Shown piece after piece: positions 16,266-25,376 of a stretch of 64,000 nt of DNA. Origin of the DNA: Clostridia bacterium (GTDB lineage Bacteria > Bacillota > Clostridia > Oscillospirales > Acutalibacteraceae); NCBI GenBank assembly GCA_017430535.1, contig JAFRMR010000009.1, positions 62,001 through 126,000 on the forward strand. Reading direction: 5' to 3'. A program made the position numbers and the translations under genes. The notes beneath the pieces were generated by a model. That model saw nothing but the letters and a program-made list of their open reading frames with translations, was not told where the DNA came from and made no database searches. Each line of letters opens with the position of its first letter. The stretch's first letter is position 1.

Positions 16266-18098
16266 ATGAAAAAAACATTATCGTTACTCCTGGCACTCAT
16301 TATGGCGCTTTCCGTATTTTCCCTTTGTGCAGCTGCCGCAGACGGCACCAAAACCAAGTGCGGCGGAGAGGGTAAATGCACCACCGTGCCCACAATAGTT
16401 ATACCGGGCATTGGCCAGAGCCGTGTGTGGCTTACAGACGGCAACGGCAACTATGTTTACGATGACGGCGAAAAAATCAACTGCTTCCCCTGCTATGTTG
16501 ACACCGGCGCCATAGTAAGGCGTGTGCTGGCCCCCGCACTCCTCACCCTTGCCTTCCAGCACGATATAGGCCTTACCGCCGCCGTTGACGACCTTGTGGA
16601 TATTCTTTTCTATATGAATACCTGTGATGAAAACGGAAAAGAGAGCAAGTATGTTGAGCTTGAGGAATACCCCTACTCCCTTGCAGAGTGCAGCGAAAAA
16701 GAGAAGCAGACCATATATGAAAACATCCCCCTGCAGAGCTATTCAGAGCTTGCGGGCGAAGATCACCTTTACTATTTTGCTTACAATTCCTTCGGCAACA
16801 CCGTGGATATCGTTGACCGCCTTTACAAATATATTGAAATGGTAAAGAAAGAAACCGGCCACGATAAAGTGAACCTTGCCCCTATCTCCATGGGCGGCGC
16901 TGTTTTCAACGGCCTGCTTGAGTGGTATAACGGCAGCTATGAGGGCAAACCCGATGTTTATGACAGCATAAACAAGGTTGTTTACATTGTTCCCGCCCTC
17001 AACGGCTCCACCATAGTAGGCGATGTTATCACAAAGAACCTGACCTTCCTTGATAAGGAATACCTCTACAACGGCTTCCTTGAGAGGCTTATGGATGAAG
17101 ATACTGCCCGCTGGATTGAGGTTGCCCTGCGCCTGCTGCCCGATGATGTTATTGACAGCGTGCTCAACGAGGTTGCGGAGCAGCTTAACCGCAAGGTTAT
17201 ATCCCGCTGTACCGCCATGTGGTCTCTGTGCCCCGGCGAATACTACGATGACGCCGTGAAGCTCTGGCTCACAGAACCATCCCTCTCCGGAATCAAAAAG
17301 CAGACAGATTTATTCCATACCGCCCAGGCAAACCGCTTCAAAAACATTCAGCGGCTGCTGGATATGAATGTAAAAGTATTTGATATTGTTGACTACAACT
17401 TCCCGCTCTACAATGTAGGCAACAGCTGGAATGATGAAAACGGCGACGGCGTTATTCACCTTTCCTCCACCTCCGCAGGGGCCGCTTCCCTGCCCGTAGG
17501 TGAAAAGCTCCCCACCGGCTACAAGCAGGCGAACACATACTGCACAAACCCGGACCACAACCATATTTCACCCGATAATTCCGTGGACGCAACCACAGGT
17601 ATGCTCTGTGACACCACCTTCTATTTTGACGGCCAGGCTCACGAAAGAACAGCCCGCAACGATATAATCATGAAACTGGCGGTTGACCTGCTCTATTCCG
17701 ACAGAATCACCGATGTTTTCACCGATGAAAACTTCCCCCAGTTCAACGGCGCAAGAGACGGCCGCTCCCTGCAGAACGCCATAAACACCGCAAAGAATGC
17801 GGACCGCAGCAAGATGACCCCGGAGCAGAGCGCGCGGCTTGACAAAGCAATAAAGCAGGGCGAGGATGCCCTTGCCACTACCGTTGAAAAAGACGGCGCA
17901 TCTCAGAAAGCCCTTGATGAGCTCAATGCCGCGCTTACGGATGCAGGCCTGAGGGATAAGGACAAAGAAAAGAAAGAGGCCGGCTTCTCCGAAAAACTCA
18001 GCCTCTGGCTCCTTGACCGCTTCGGCACCAACGGTTTTTCCGAATTCCCGCTTGAAACCCTCAAAAAAGTATTCGGCCTGTTCACAGGCAAAAGATAA
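16266..18098 (+). CDS. Secreted alpha/beta-hydrolase, lipase/acyltransferase-like
   Basis: A 610-residue exported hydrolase. A signal peptide with a basic start and a long hydrophobic core ends near AAAADG (about residue 25). PTIVIPGIGQS is the first strand and oxyanion region of LCAT/lipase-like proteins, and APISMGGAVFNG near residue 205 is the nucleophile elbow, with Ser in a variant of GxSxG. A sulphur-poor middle part with several Asp/His near DHNHISPDNS may hold the remaining triad. A helical region of about 60 residues and an aromatic, amphipathic C-terminus follow. The substrate is unknown. The ATG follows GAAGGAA. An esterase gene follows after 18 bases, so the two products may act on the same ester substrate. 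Confidence 0.82.
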   Translation: MKKTLSLLLALIMALSVFSLCAAAADGTKTKCGGEGKCTTVPTIVIPGIGQSRVWLTDGNGNYVYDDGEKINCFPCYVDTGAIVRRVLAPALLTLAFQHDIGLTAAVDDLVDILFYMNTCDENGKESKYVELEEYPYSLAECSEKEKQTIYENIPLQSYSELAGEDHLYYFAYNSFGNTVDIVDRLYKYIEMVKKETGHDKVNLAPISMGGAVFNGLLEWYNGSYEGKPDVYDSINKVVYIVPALNGSTIVGDVITKNLTFLDKEYLYNGFLERLMDEDTARWIEVALRLLPDDVIDSVLNEVAEQLNRKVISRCTAMWSLCPGEYYDDAVKLWLTEPSLSGIKKQTDLFHTAQANRFKNIQRLLDMNVKVFDIVDYNFPLYNVGNSWNDENGDGVIHLSSTSAGAASLPVGEKLPTGYKQANTYCTNPDHNHISPDNSVDATTGMLCDTTFYFDGQAHERTARNDIIMKLAVDLLYSDRITDVFTDENFPQFNGARDGRSLQNAINTAKNADRSKMTPEQSARLDKAIKQGEDALATTVEKDGASQKALDELNAALTDAGLRDKDKEKKEAGFSEKLSLWLLDRFGTNGFSEFPLETLKKVFGLFTGKR

Positions 18099-18116
18099 GC
18101 CGGAAAGAGGAACACA

Positions 18117-19073
18117 ATGAATAAAAAGGTTTATTACCGGGGCCGTTTAGGCACCTGTTGGTATAATTTTACCGAGAGCCTTGCATACGCAATCACCTAC
18201 AGGCCCACCCCGGCAAATGTGAATTACAAAAAGCGGATTCCCTACGGCAAAGAAAAAAAGCAGTATTTCAACACATACTGCCGCAAGGATCTTGAAAACA
18301 CCGTAAAGCCCCTGTTTATCTATATACACGGAGGCGGCTGGGTTTCCGGCATAACGGATATGCGCAATACCTATATACAGAACTATGCAAAAAAGGGCTT
18401 TTTCACCGCGTCTGTTTCATATACCTACGCCCCGGTTAAGATATTCCCCGCCCCTCTGCAGGAAATATGCGACGCCGTTGATTATATTTACGACAGGGCT
18501 GATGAATATAAGATAGACACCGCCAATACGGTTGTTGCAGGGGAAAGCGCAGGGGTTTACTACATTATGTTCCTGGCGGCTCTTGCCGCGGATAAAACCC
18601 TTGCCGCAAAGCTTGGCCTCACCTTCCGCCACAATGAGGATTTTAACCTTAAAGCAATGGTTGCCCACTGCGGCTGTGTGGATCTTCAGCGCCTGCTGAA
18701 CCCGGACTGCCCACAGTCAAAATTCCCGGATATGAAGATGATGGTCTGCTCCCTGCTGGGTATGGAATACGAAGAGGCCCGCAGATTCCTTGAAACAGAG
18801 GAAGGGGCCCTTACCTACCCCCATATAGGTCCCGGATTCCCGCCCACCTTCTTCACCACCGCCTGCGGCGACTGGCTGCGCTATGAGGGCTATGATATGA
18901 TGAAGGAATATGAGGCCCTGGGCATACCCTACGGCACCTATGAGGGCACGGGCATACTGAGAAACCACGCCTGGACCATCGTTACCATAGTGGAAAAAGG
19001 CAGGCAGTGCCTTGCAGAAACCTTTGATTTCATTCTGCCTTACCTGCCGGATTATTTCGGAGAGAATAAATAA
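18117..19073 (+). CDS. Alpha/beta-hydrolase, HSL-type esterase
   Basis: A 318-residue esterase without a signal peptide. IHGGGW near residue 71 is the oxyanion-hole motif of the hormone-sensitive-lipase family, and GESAG near residue 141 is the nucleophile elbow. ACGDWLRYEG near 249 supplies the Asp, and NHAW near 283 the His, so the triad is complete. These enzymes hydrolyse short acyl esters. The gene follows the secreted lipase-like gene in one operon, with GAAAGAGGAACAC before the ATG, and ends just before a strong terminator shared with a convergent gene. Confidence 0.9.
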   Translation: MNKKVYYRGRLGTCWYNFTESLAYAITYRPTPANVNYKKRIPYGKEKKQYFNTYCRKDLENTVKPLFIYIHGGGWVSGITDMRNTYIQNYAKKGFFTASVSYTYAPVKIFPAPLQEICDAVDYIYDRADEYKIDTANTVVAGESAGVYYIMFLAALAADKTLAAKLGLTFRHNEDFNLKAMVAHCGCVDLQRLLNPDCPQSKFPDMKMMVCSLLGMEYEEARRFLETEEGALTYPHIGPGFPPTFFTTACGDWLRYEGYDMMKEYEALGIPYGTYEGTGILRNHAWTIVTIVEKGRQCLAETFDFILPYLPDYFGENK

Positions 19074-19088
19074 CAGGATATAAACTAA

Positions 19089-19115
19089 CCCGCAGAAGCT
19101 TGTCGCTTCTGCGGG
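19089..19115. terminator. Terminator between convergent genes
   Basis: Perfect 11-base arms CCCGCAGAAGC and GCTTCTGCGGG with a 5-base loop, followed by TTGTTTTA on the plus strand. It lies between the esterase gene (plus) and the zinc-ribbon protein gene (minus) and may serve both. Confidence 0.88.
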
Positions 19116-19130
19116 CTTGTTTTACTCAAA

Positions 19131-19589
19131 TTATACAAAATTAAGTTCCTCTACGGGCAGGTTTGCTCCGAATATTGCCATAAGCACAATCAGGATAATT
19201 GCAATAACAAACCAGCAGAAATAGCTGCGGGCGTAATTGCGGCGGTTGATGTTGCCGTTTGTCAGGGCAAACACCACCATAAGGATAAACCCGATAACCG
19301 GGATGGTGAACAGCAGACCGTAGCCGAAATAAGCCCAGGGGCTTAAGGGGCGGAATTTTTCCGGCAGCTGATCCTGTGTGATTTCAGCGGGCTGTGCATA
19401 TACAGGCTGCTGATATACTGGGGGCTGATAAGCAGGTGCGCTCTGAACCGGCGCGCTCTGCTCGGTTGCCGGCTGCTCGGGCTGAACCTGAGTCTCCGCT
19501 GCCGCTCCGCAGCTGGGGCAGATTACACGGCCGTCCTCTGTTTTAACTGTCTGTGCGCCGCACCGGCGGCAGAATTTTTCTTCTCCCAT
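19131..19589 (-). CDS. Zinc-ribbon membrane protein
   Basis: A 152-residue protein. An N-terminal zinc ribbon (CRRCG and CPSCG) is followed by a Pro/Gln/Tyr-rich flexible linker (about residues 35-75) and two membrane helices (about 90-110 and 122-145). The architecture is common among Clostridia surface or housekeeping proteins of unknown function. The start at 19589 follows AGGAGGAAAC; an earlier in-frame start would overlap the preceding gene. It ends the redox cassette, but there is no clear functional link beyond co-location. Confidence 0.8.
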   Translation of the reverse strand: MGEEKFCRRCGAQTVKTEDGRVICPSCGAAAETQVQPEQPATEQSAPVQSAPAYQPPVYQQPVYAQPAEITQDQLPEKFRPLSPWAYFGYGLLFTIPVIGFILMVVFALTNGNINRRNYARSYFCWFVIAIILIVLMAIFGANLPVEELNFV

Positions 19590-19599
19590 AGTTTCCTCC

Positions 19600-20445
19600 T
19601 TACTTGTCACTTATGACTTTTGACTTCTTACTTACAAAACAGTATTTTATCGCATTCTCAGGACATGCGGATATACATTTTCCGCAGCGGATACATTCTG
19701 CGGAGTTTGGGTTAACTGACGGGTCAACGCACATATCGCAGGCCCTGAAGCAGGCTTTGCAGGATGTGCATTTTGTTTCGTCGGTTTTCATCTGCACAAG
19801 GGCAATTTTATTGAAAAGCGCATATAAGGCTCCCAGGGGGCAAAGGTACTTGCAGAAAGGCCGGTAAATAAGAACCGATGCCAGCACAATAATACCCAGC
19901 ACACAGGCCTTCCACATAAACATACTGCCGAAAAGGCGGAAAAGCCCGGTATCGGAAAAAGCCAGCAATATGCCCGCAAGGGTGCCTGAGGGGCAGATGT
20001 ATTTGCAGAAAAAAGGGGTAAGCTTTACGCAGAGGGGCAGCACAATCACAAAGATTATAAGCACTGCGTATTTTATGAACCTCAGGTATCTGTCCGCCCT
20101 GAAGTTTTTTATTTTCTTGAAAAACGGGATTTTATGCAGCAAATCCTGAATAAAACCGAAGGGGCACAGGAAGCCGCACACCGCCCTGCCCAGCAGAACC
20201 CCGAAGAAAATCAGAAGCCCGACTATGTAGTAAGGGAATTTGAAGCTCCAGGATGAAAGGGAATTCTGCAGCGAACCTATGGGGCAGGCGCCAACTGCAG
20301 AAGGGCAGGAATAGCAGTTCAGCCCCGGCACGCAGACCTGCTTTGTGGCGGCCTGAGAAACGCCGGGGTGAAAGAAGCCCCTGAAATCCGCATTCTGTAT
20401 AAGGGCGGCAAGGGCCTGTATTACGGTTCGTTTCTTATTATCCAA
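19600..20445 (-). CDS. Membrane 4Fe-4S protein (NapH/CcoG-like)
   Basis: A 281-residue polytopic iron-sulfur protein that likely passes electrons through the membrane. About four to five membrane helices carry repeated cysteine pairs at their ends (CYSCPS, CGFLCPFGF, CKYICPSG, CKYLCPLGA), as in NapH/CcoG relatives. Two 4Fe-4S ferredoxin motifs form the C-terminus (CTSCKACFRACDMC and CIRCGKCISACPENA). The start is TTG at 20445, overlapping the end of the small CXXC gene by eight bases and preceded by GGAG, so translation is probably coupled. With the thioredoxin-like lipoprotein upstream, a role in supplying electrons for disulfide reduction outside the cell is a fair inference. Confidence 0.88.
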   Translation of the reverse strand: MDNKKRTVIQALAALIQNADFRGFFHPGVSQAATKQVCVPGLNCYSCPSAVGACPIGSLQNSLSSWSFKFPYYIVGLLIFFGVLLGRAVCGFLCPFGFIQDLLHKIPFFKKIKNFRADRYLRFIKYAVLIIFVIVLPLCVKLTPFFCKYICPSGTLAGILLAFSDTGLFRLFGSMFMWKACVLGIIVLASVLIYRPFCKYLCPLGALYALFNKIALVQMKTDETKCTSCKACFRACDMCVDPSVNPNSAECIRCGKCISACPENAIKYCFVSKKSKVISDK

Positions 20446-20572
20446 TTCCTATACACTCCAGACAGACTGTTACCGCCTTGGCAAGCACGGAAGCGGGCTG
20501 ACCTTTTGAGCAGCCGATTGCAACAAGGGCTGCACCTGCCGCCAGCAGGCAGATTGAAATTGTCCGTTTCAT
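20438..20572 (-). CDS. 44-residue CXXC protein (CD1871A-type)
   Basis: A very small protein with a hydrophobic N-terminal helix and a C-terminal VCLECIGIG. This matches the CD1871A-family CXXC motif proteins that occur next to NapH-like 4Fe-4S proteins and TlpA-like thioredoxins in Clostridia. Here it lies exactly between those two genes. It overlaps the 4Fe-4S gene by eight bases. The ATG at 20572 is preceded by GAGGATATTAT. A role as a thiol relay at the membrane is inferred from the conserved CXXC and the context. Confidence 0.85.
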   Translation of the reverse strand: MKRTISICLLAAGAALVAIGCSKGQPASVLAKAVTVCLECIGIG

Positions 20573-20598
20573 AATAATATCCTCAAAAACGAATTGAA

Positions 20599-21378
20599 CT
20601 ATTCATTAAGATAACCAAGCAGAATCTGCTCCCATTCTTCATAGGATTTTCCGCCCACAAAGGGCTCGGGGCTGAGCACATAGCCGTCGCTGTCAATAAA
20701 CACGGTGGTGGGTACATAGCCGGTTTCAAATCTTTCAAACTGGGAGTTGCGCATAATTATGGGGTATTTTACCCCTGTACGGAGCTGGACCAGCCTTATA
20801 TCGGAAGCTTCCGAGTTGGTGGCGCCCAGAATCAGGAAGCCCTTATCTTTATACTTGGCGTAAAGCCGCTGTAAATCCGGCATTTCGTTTACGCAGGGAC
20901 CGCACCAGGTTTCCCACATATTTATCATAATAACTTTGGCGTAGGAATAATCCGCAAGGGATACGCTGTTGCCGTTCACATCCGTTGTGGTGAATTCAAA
21001 AGGAACTCCCGAGCGGGCGGGTTTACCCTCGGTGGTGGTTTCGGTAGTGGTCTCGGTGGCGGGTGCGGTTGTTGTGGTGGTTGCGGGTTTGGTGGTAGTA
21101 GTGGATGTAGCTGCCGGCTTGGTTGTGGTTGAAATCACCTTTGCGGCGGTGGTGCTCAAAGCGGATGTTATCTTTTCCGCAAGGGTGGTGACAACATCTT
21201 CAGTCGATGTTTCGTCGAGGGATTCCTCCGCTGTTTCTTCTGCTTCGGCCTCTGTCAGGGTTTCGGTTGAAATCTCCGTGCTTTCACCCTCGGCAACGCC
21301 GGATTTTTCGCTGCTTCCGCAGGAAGCGAATATAGCAAGAAGCATTGCCGCAAGAATAAAAACAATTGCCTTTTTCAT
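20599..21378 (-). CDS. TlpA/ResA-like thioredoxin lipoprotein
   Basis: A 259-residue lipoprotein. The signal ends in FASCGS, a lipobox with Cys at about residue 20. A Thr/Glu/Ala/Lys-rich low-complexity linker runs to about residue 125. The C-terminal part is a TlpA-type thioredoxin domain with WETWCGPC as the redox motif and the cis-Pro region VPTTVFID. It would reduce disulfides or cytochrome-like partners outside the membrane. The start at 21378 follows GAGGAGGATTAT. It is the first gene of the cassette that contains the CXXC protein and the membrane 4Fe-4S protein, with a promoter at 21419-21447. Confidence 0.93.
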   Translation of the reverse strand: MKKAIVFILAAMLLAIFASCGSSEKSGVAEGESTEISTETLTEAEAEETAEESLDETSTEDVVTTLAEKITSALSTTAAKVISTTTKPAATSTTTTKPATTTTTAPATETTTETTTEGKPARSGVPFEFTTTDVNGNSVSLADYSYAKVIMINMWETWCGPCVNEMPDLQRLYAKYKDKGFLILGATNSEASDIRLVQLRTGVKYPIIMRNSQFERFETGYVPTTVFIDSDGYVLSPEPFVGGKSYEEWEQILLGYLNE

Positions 21379-21418
21379 ATAATCCTCCTCAAAAAGACAA
21401 ATATAAATTTCTGCTTTA

Positions 21419-21447
21419 ATCATACCACAGGGCACAGTATTGTGCAA
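21419..21447 (-). promoter_or_regulatory. Sigma-A promoter of the envelope redox cassette
   Basis: TTGCAC (21442-21447), 17-base spacer and TATGAT (21419-21424) on the minus strand, 40 bases before the TlpA-like gene. Confidence 0.72.
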
Positions 21448-21490
21448 GCCATAATCCCGCCCCGGCAGGGCTTATTCAATGATAAAAAAT

Positions 21491-21519
21491 ACGGCGCCCT
21501 CCGGACGGAGAGGCGCCGT
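21491..21519 (-). terminator. Terminator of the giant CXXC-repeat gene
   Basis: ACGGCGCC and GGCGCCGT (21491-21498, 21512-21519) pair perfectly, and ATTTTTTATC follows on the minus strand, 14 bases after the stop codon. Confidence 0.9.
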
Positions 21520-21532
21520 GGTTTATACCTTA

Positions 21533-24500
21533 TCAGAATTTCAGGATGCCCTGGCGGCCGTCGAAGAGCCAGCTGATGGCTTTCCTTATCCAGTACATGG
21601 GCAGGCCTACTATGTAGTGGGGCCAGTTTTCGCGGAAGGAAATCTTGCTGTGGCATCTTTCACATACAAAGTCAAAGTCTTCATCAACATGCTGGCCGTC
21701 TCTGCATGGTGTAAGAGTGTAGCTTGCGCCGCACTTGGAGCATTCATACCAGGTTTTACCCGTTGCATCGGTCTTCATTTTATAATCGTGACCGGTGGCG
21801 GGGGTGGTTACCTTGAAGTCCTCGCCGCATTTCTTGCACTCATATCTGGTGTAACCGGCTTCTGTGCAGGTGGGGTCAACCTTTTCGAGCACCTTGCCGG
21901 GGGTATGGCTGCCGCTGCCGGTTTCAACAGAAGCGGTGGTTGTGAGCACATAGGTGCCGTCGCTGCCGGTGGGTATATCGGGCAGGTTGGTGAATGTGGC
22001 GATATACTTGGTGCCCAGGCAGGTCTTCTTCTTGGTAATCATACCGAAATCGGTCTTCTTGGTATAGATTGTGTAAGATACGGTCTTGCCGCAGTCGGGC
22101 CTCTTACAGGTGAGGGTGATGGTGCAGGATTCGTTCTTTGCGCCCCATCTGAAGCTTACATAATCCTCATCAAATACCACGCTGCCGTCTTCATCAACCT
22201 TGGGGGTAAGGCCGTCATCCTCAAGCTCGATGGGCCAGTAGTGGCCGAGCTGGTCGCCCTTCCTTACATTAACCTTCTGCTCGCAGGTGGTGCACTTGTA
22301 GGTATCATAAGAATAGGTTTCGCAGTTGCCTGTGATTGTACCCATCTTAACAAAATTGTGGATATGTGCGCACTTGGTACATCTTTCAAAGCTGTGAAGC
22401 TCGTTAACATCATCAAGGTAATAATCCTGAGCGGCGTGGCGGGCGGAATTGGGTGATACTTCGGTAGCACCGTCCGAGTTTATGGTAACGGTAACATTTA
22501 CAAGCTTTCCTTCGCTGTCAGGGTAAACGGAAGCTCCGCAGTAACGGCAAGTATAGTAGTGAACTATGCCGTCATATTGCAGCTCTGCGCCTTCATAAAC
22601 TGCGTGGCCTTCGGTTGCGCAGGAGCGGGTTGCTCCGCAGCGTGTACATACTCCGTTTTCATCAAAATCATGGCCTAGGGCGGGGATTTCAACATCGGTC
22701 TTGGTTTCTTTGATGTATCCGCACTTTTCGCACATGATTGTAACATCGCCCTTACCGGGTTCTGTACAGGTAGGCTCAACAGTTGCGTTGCTTGCTATTG
22801 AAACAAGCTTATGATTCTCTTTGTACTCTGCGTTACAAATTTTACAAATTGCGCTGTGCTGGTTGTCATCAAGGGTATAGAAATTATCGGCTTCGTGGGG
22901 GCCGTAATTATCGGGGTCAATGGCTCCGCAGATTTTACATACCTTCTTATGGAGGGTATCACCGCTGGGTTGCCACTCATATGTATGGGCCTCGGCATCG
23001 GAATGATAGCCACATTCCTTACAGGTTTCGGAATGGGTTCCGTCACCGTTATCAACACTGTCAAATTCGGTACACTCTACTGTGAAGTTTGCGTTACATA
23101 CTGTACATCTTCCGCTGTGTGTGCCGTTTCCGTTGCTGGTATATCTTGTTGCGGTGTGGTCGGCTGTGCCGGTTGTTGCATCGCATCTTGAACACTTTTT
23201 GGAGTGAGTCAATCCGCTGTCATCCGGTGTGTAATCTGATGCAAAATCATGACCGAGAGCGGGAACAGACTGAGTTTCGGTTTCGTGGCATCTTTCACAA
23301 GTTCTGGACTTCTCACCATCTTCTGTACATGTGGGGTTTGTGGTGGTTGTCCAACTGTTTTCATTCCAATCATGTCCCAGTGCCGGCTTGGTTATTTTGC
23401 CGTTTTGTGTTTCACCGTTTTCAACATATTTAGAATCATCTGTTTCAAAGGTATCAGTGCTGGCGTGCCAGCCGTTTATTGATGTAACATCCTGAATGGT
23501 AAATACTGCTTTGTAATCGGTGTGTCCTTCTTCCGTACAGGTCGCAGGTGTTTCGCCGGGAACAGCTGTTATAATGTTGCCGGTATTTCCTGTTCTATAA
23601 ACTGTGTATTTTAAAGTTTCTCCGCAACCATGTGTACACGAAAGAGTAAGGGTACACTGAGTACAATCTTCATTCCACTCAAAGTCAACAAACTCTTTTT
23701 CGTCTGACCAATAGTGACCTTCTGCAACCGTAGGCTCTTTGTATTCATCACCGCAGTTTACACAGGTGTAAACATTCTCACCAGGGGCTGTACAGGTTGC
23801 AGGGGTTCCACCGGATTTCTTCCATCTGTGTGAAAGTTCTTTTTCACAGACATCACAGCGTCCATCGGTAACAAGATTACCGTTGGAATCGCTGAAGTTT
23901 AATTCTTCATCCTTATGCGGTCCTGCTTCAATTCTTGCTCCGCAGTCTTCGCACTCAATCCAATGATAGCCGGCATCTGTCTGATAACCGGGCTTTATTT
24001 TATGCTGAATTTCTCTGGTTTCACCACAAGCCTGACATTTTATCTGATGATAATCATCATCATAGGGCTGAGCTTTACCCCAAATGTGACCATCTGCATT
24101 GCAATCATGGTTGTAGTGGCAAACAGAACATTCTCCGTTTTCCCAAACATGGTCTGCCTTTTCTTCTCTGTAATCGCAACGGGTGCAATATTTAATGTGT
24201 CCTGTAGCATCCTTCTCATAATCAAATTCATGACCGAGTTTTGGAACAGAGCCCTGATTTCTGCTGATTTCTTCGCCGCAAACAGTACAGTAAATAACGC
24301 TGTCATAGCTGCCGTTTTCTGTACAAGTTGCTGCTACTTCATTTTCAATTTCAGGTGAACCACCGATATGACCTGTGGCAGGAACTATAACAGTTTCTCT
24401 GCTGAGTTCCTTATCACAGTTTGCACAACGTATTACATTATCGTAACTGCCATCTGCAATACAGGTTGCATCCACTTCGTTTTCTCTTACTGGTGCAGCT

Positions 24501-25285
24501 TCAACATGACCTGTACCCGGAATTGTATAGTCAACACTTGTTTCAAAATAAAGATTATAGTCAAATGTTCCCTTGGGAATATTTGGAATTCTGAATATTG
24601 CTGTGTAAGTTGTATCAACTTCCTGACAAATTGTTGTTCTGGTTTCTCTCTCAATCTTACCTATTTCATCTTCCATAGTATATACGGTGTAAGAAAGAGT
24701 ATTTGTACAGCCGGGTCTCTGGCACTTGATAGTAATGCTGCATGATTCATAGTCATTTTCATTCCAAGAAACATCAACATAACGATCATCAAGAAGAAGC
24801 ATGGGATTACCGTCACCGTCAAGAATAGGATTATTATCTTCATCCACAGCATAAACCGGATTATCACTTGAATCAAGAACAACAGGCCAGTAGTGACCGA
24901 GTTCGATACCGGTTATAACTGTATATTCATTTCCGCACTCTCTGCAACGATAAACATCTGTTGGAGCAACTTCACATCCAGCGGGATTATTACCTTTTTT
25001 AACTATATAACCTTCGTGAGGTGAATTTGCCTGAGTTCCAAGCTCATGATTACAATAAACACACTTAAACACTCCGGGATCAACCTCTTTGTATGTATGC
25101 CCTTCAACGCCTACCTGTTCGGAGCCGCCCTCTGATTCTCTCATTATAGCATGCTGAATATCATCACCGAAATCTTCAGCATACTCTTCGCCTGCAGCAT
25201 TAACAGTAAGCCCGATGGCAACTACCCCGGCTACCATTACAAGGGCCAGGAGCAATGAAATTATACGCTTACTCGTTTTCTTCAT
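21533..25285 (-). CDS. Giant secreted protein with many CXXC modules
   Basis: A 1250-residue exported protein. A signal peptide (basic start, hydrophobic core, cut near VNAAGEE) is followed by about two dozen CxxC pairs. They lie in repeated units of roughly 35-60 residues, many with an ATCTE or PTCTE segment and linked by PALGHD-type spacers. Each unit looks like a small metal- or disulfide-stabilised ribbon. Three longer beta-rich units have a CxRPxC variant (two near the N- and C-terminal parts). The end has an aromatic stretch PHYIVGLPMYWIRKAISWLF. Such proteins are frequent in gut Clostridia; the function is unknown, with surface binding the obvious guess. The 5' two-thirds is visibly more AT-rich than the 3' third. 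The start at 25285 follows GGAAGGTAAT. Confidence 0.85.
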   Translation of the reverse strand: MKKTSKRIISLLLALVMVAGVVAIGLTVNAAGEEYAEDFGDDIQHAIMRESEGGSEQVGVEGHTYKEVDPGVFKCVYCNHELGTQANSPHEGYIVKKGNNPAGCEVAPTDVYRCRECGNEYTVITGIELGHYWPVVLDSSDNPVYAVDEDNNPILDGDGNPMLLLDDRYVDVSWNENDYESCSITIKCQRPGCTNTLSYTVYTMEDEIGKIERETRTTICQEVDTTYTAIFRIPNIPKGTFDYNLYFETSVDYTIPGTGHVEAAPVRENEVDATCIADGSYDNVIRCANCDKELSRETVIVPATGHIGGSPEIENEVAATCTENGSYDSVIYCTVCGEEISRNQGSVPKLGHEFDYEKDATGHIKYCTRCDYREEKADHVWENGECSVCHYNHDCNADGHIWGKAQPYDDDYHQIKCQACGETREIQHKIKPGYQTDAGYHWIECEDCGARIEAGPHKDEELNFSDSNGNLVTDGRCDVCEKELSHRWKKSGGTPATCTAPGENVYTCVNCGDEYKEPTVAEGHYWSDEKEFVDFEWNEDCTQCTLTLSCTHGCGETLKYTVYRTGNTGNIITAVPGETPATCTEEGHTDYKAVFTIQDVTSINGWHASTDTFETDDSKYVENGETQNGKITKPALGHDWNENSWTTTTNPTCTEDGEKSRTCERCHETETQSVPALGHDFASDYTPDDSGLTHSKKCSRCDATTGTADHTATRYTSNGNGTHSGRCTVCNANFTVECTEFDSVDNGDGTHSETCKECGYHSDAEAHTYEWQPSGDTLHKKVCKICGAIDPDNYGPHEADNFYTLDDNQHSAICKICNAEYKENHKLVSIASNATVEPTCTEPGKGDVTIMCEKCGYIKETKTDVEIPALGHDFDENGVCTRCGATRSCATEGHAVYEGAELQYDGIVHYYTCRYCGASVYPDSEGKLVNVTVTINSDGATEVSPNSARHAAQDYYLDDVNELHSFERCTKCAHIHNFVKMGTITGNCETYSYDTYKCTTCEQKVNVRKGDQLGHYWPIELEDDGLTPKVDEDGSVVFDEDYVSFRWGAKNESCTITLTCKRPDCGKTVSYTIYTKKTDFGMITKKKTCLGTKYIATFTNLPDIPTGSDGTYVLTTTASVETGSGSHTPGKVLEKVDPTCTEAGYTRYECKKCGEDFKVTTPATGHDYKMKTDATGKTWYECSKCGASYTLTPCRDGQHVDEDFDFVCERCHSKISFRENWPHYIVGLPMYWIRKAISWLFDGRQGILKF

Positions 25286-25376
25286 AGGATTACCTTCCTT
25301 TTCTGTTTTTTGTGAGCATTTTGACAAAGTCTATATTATCAGCCTTGCGGCTGTCATTTCCTTATTTGCCTTTATC

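Noticed and set aside
22800..25280. Repeated TGC-rich words in the giant gene as a DNA repeat array
   Set aside because: They are codons of the CxxC modules in one continuous frame and vary too much to be a non-coding array.
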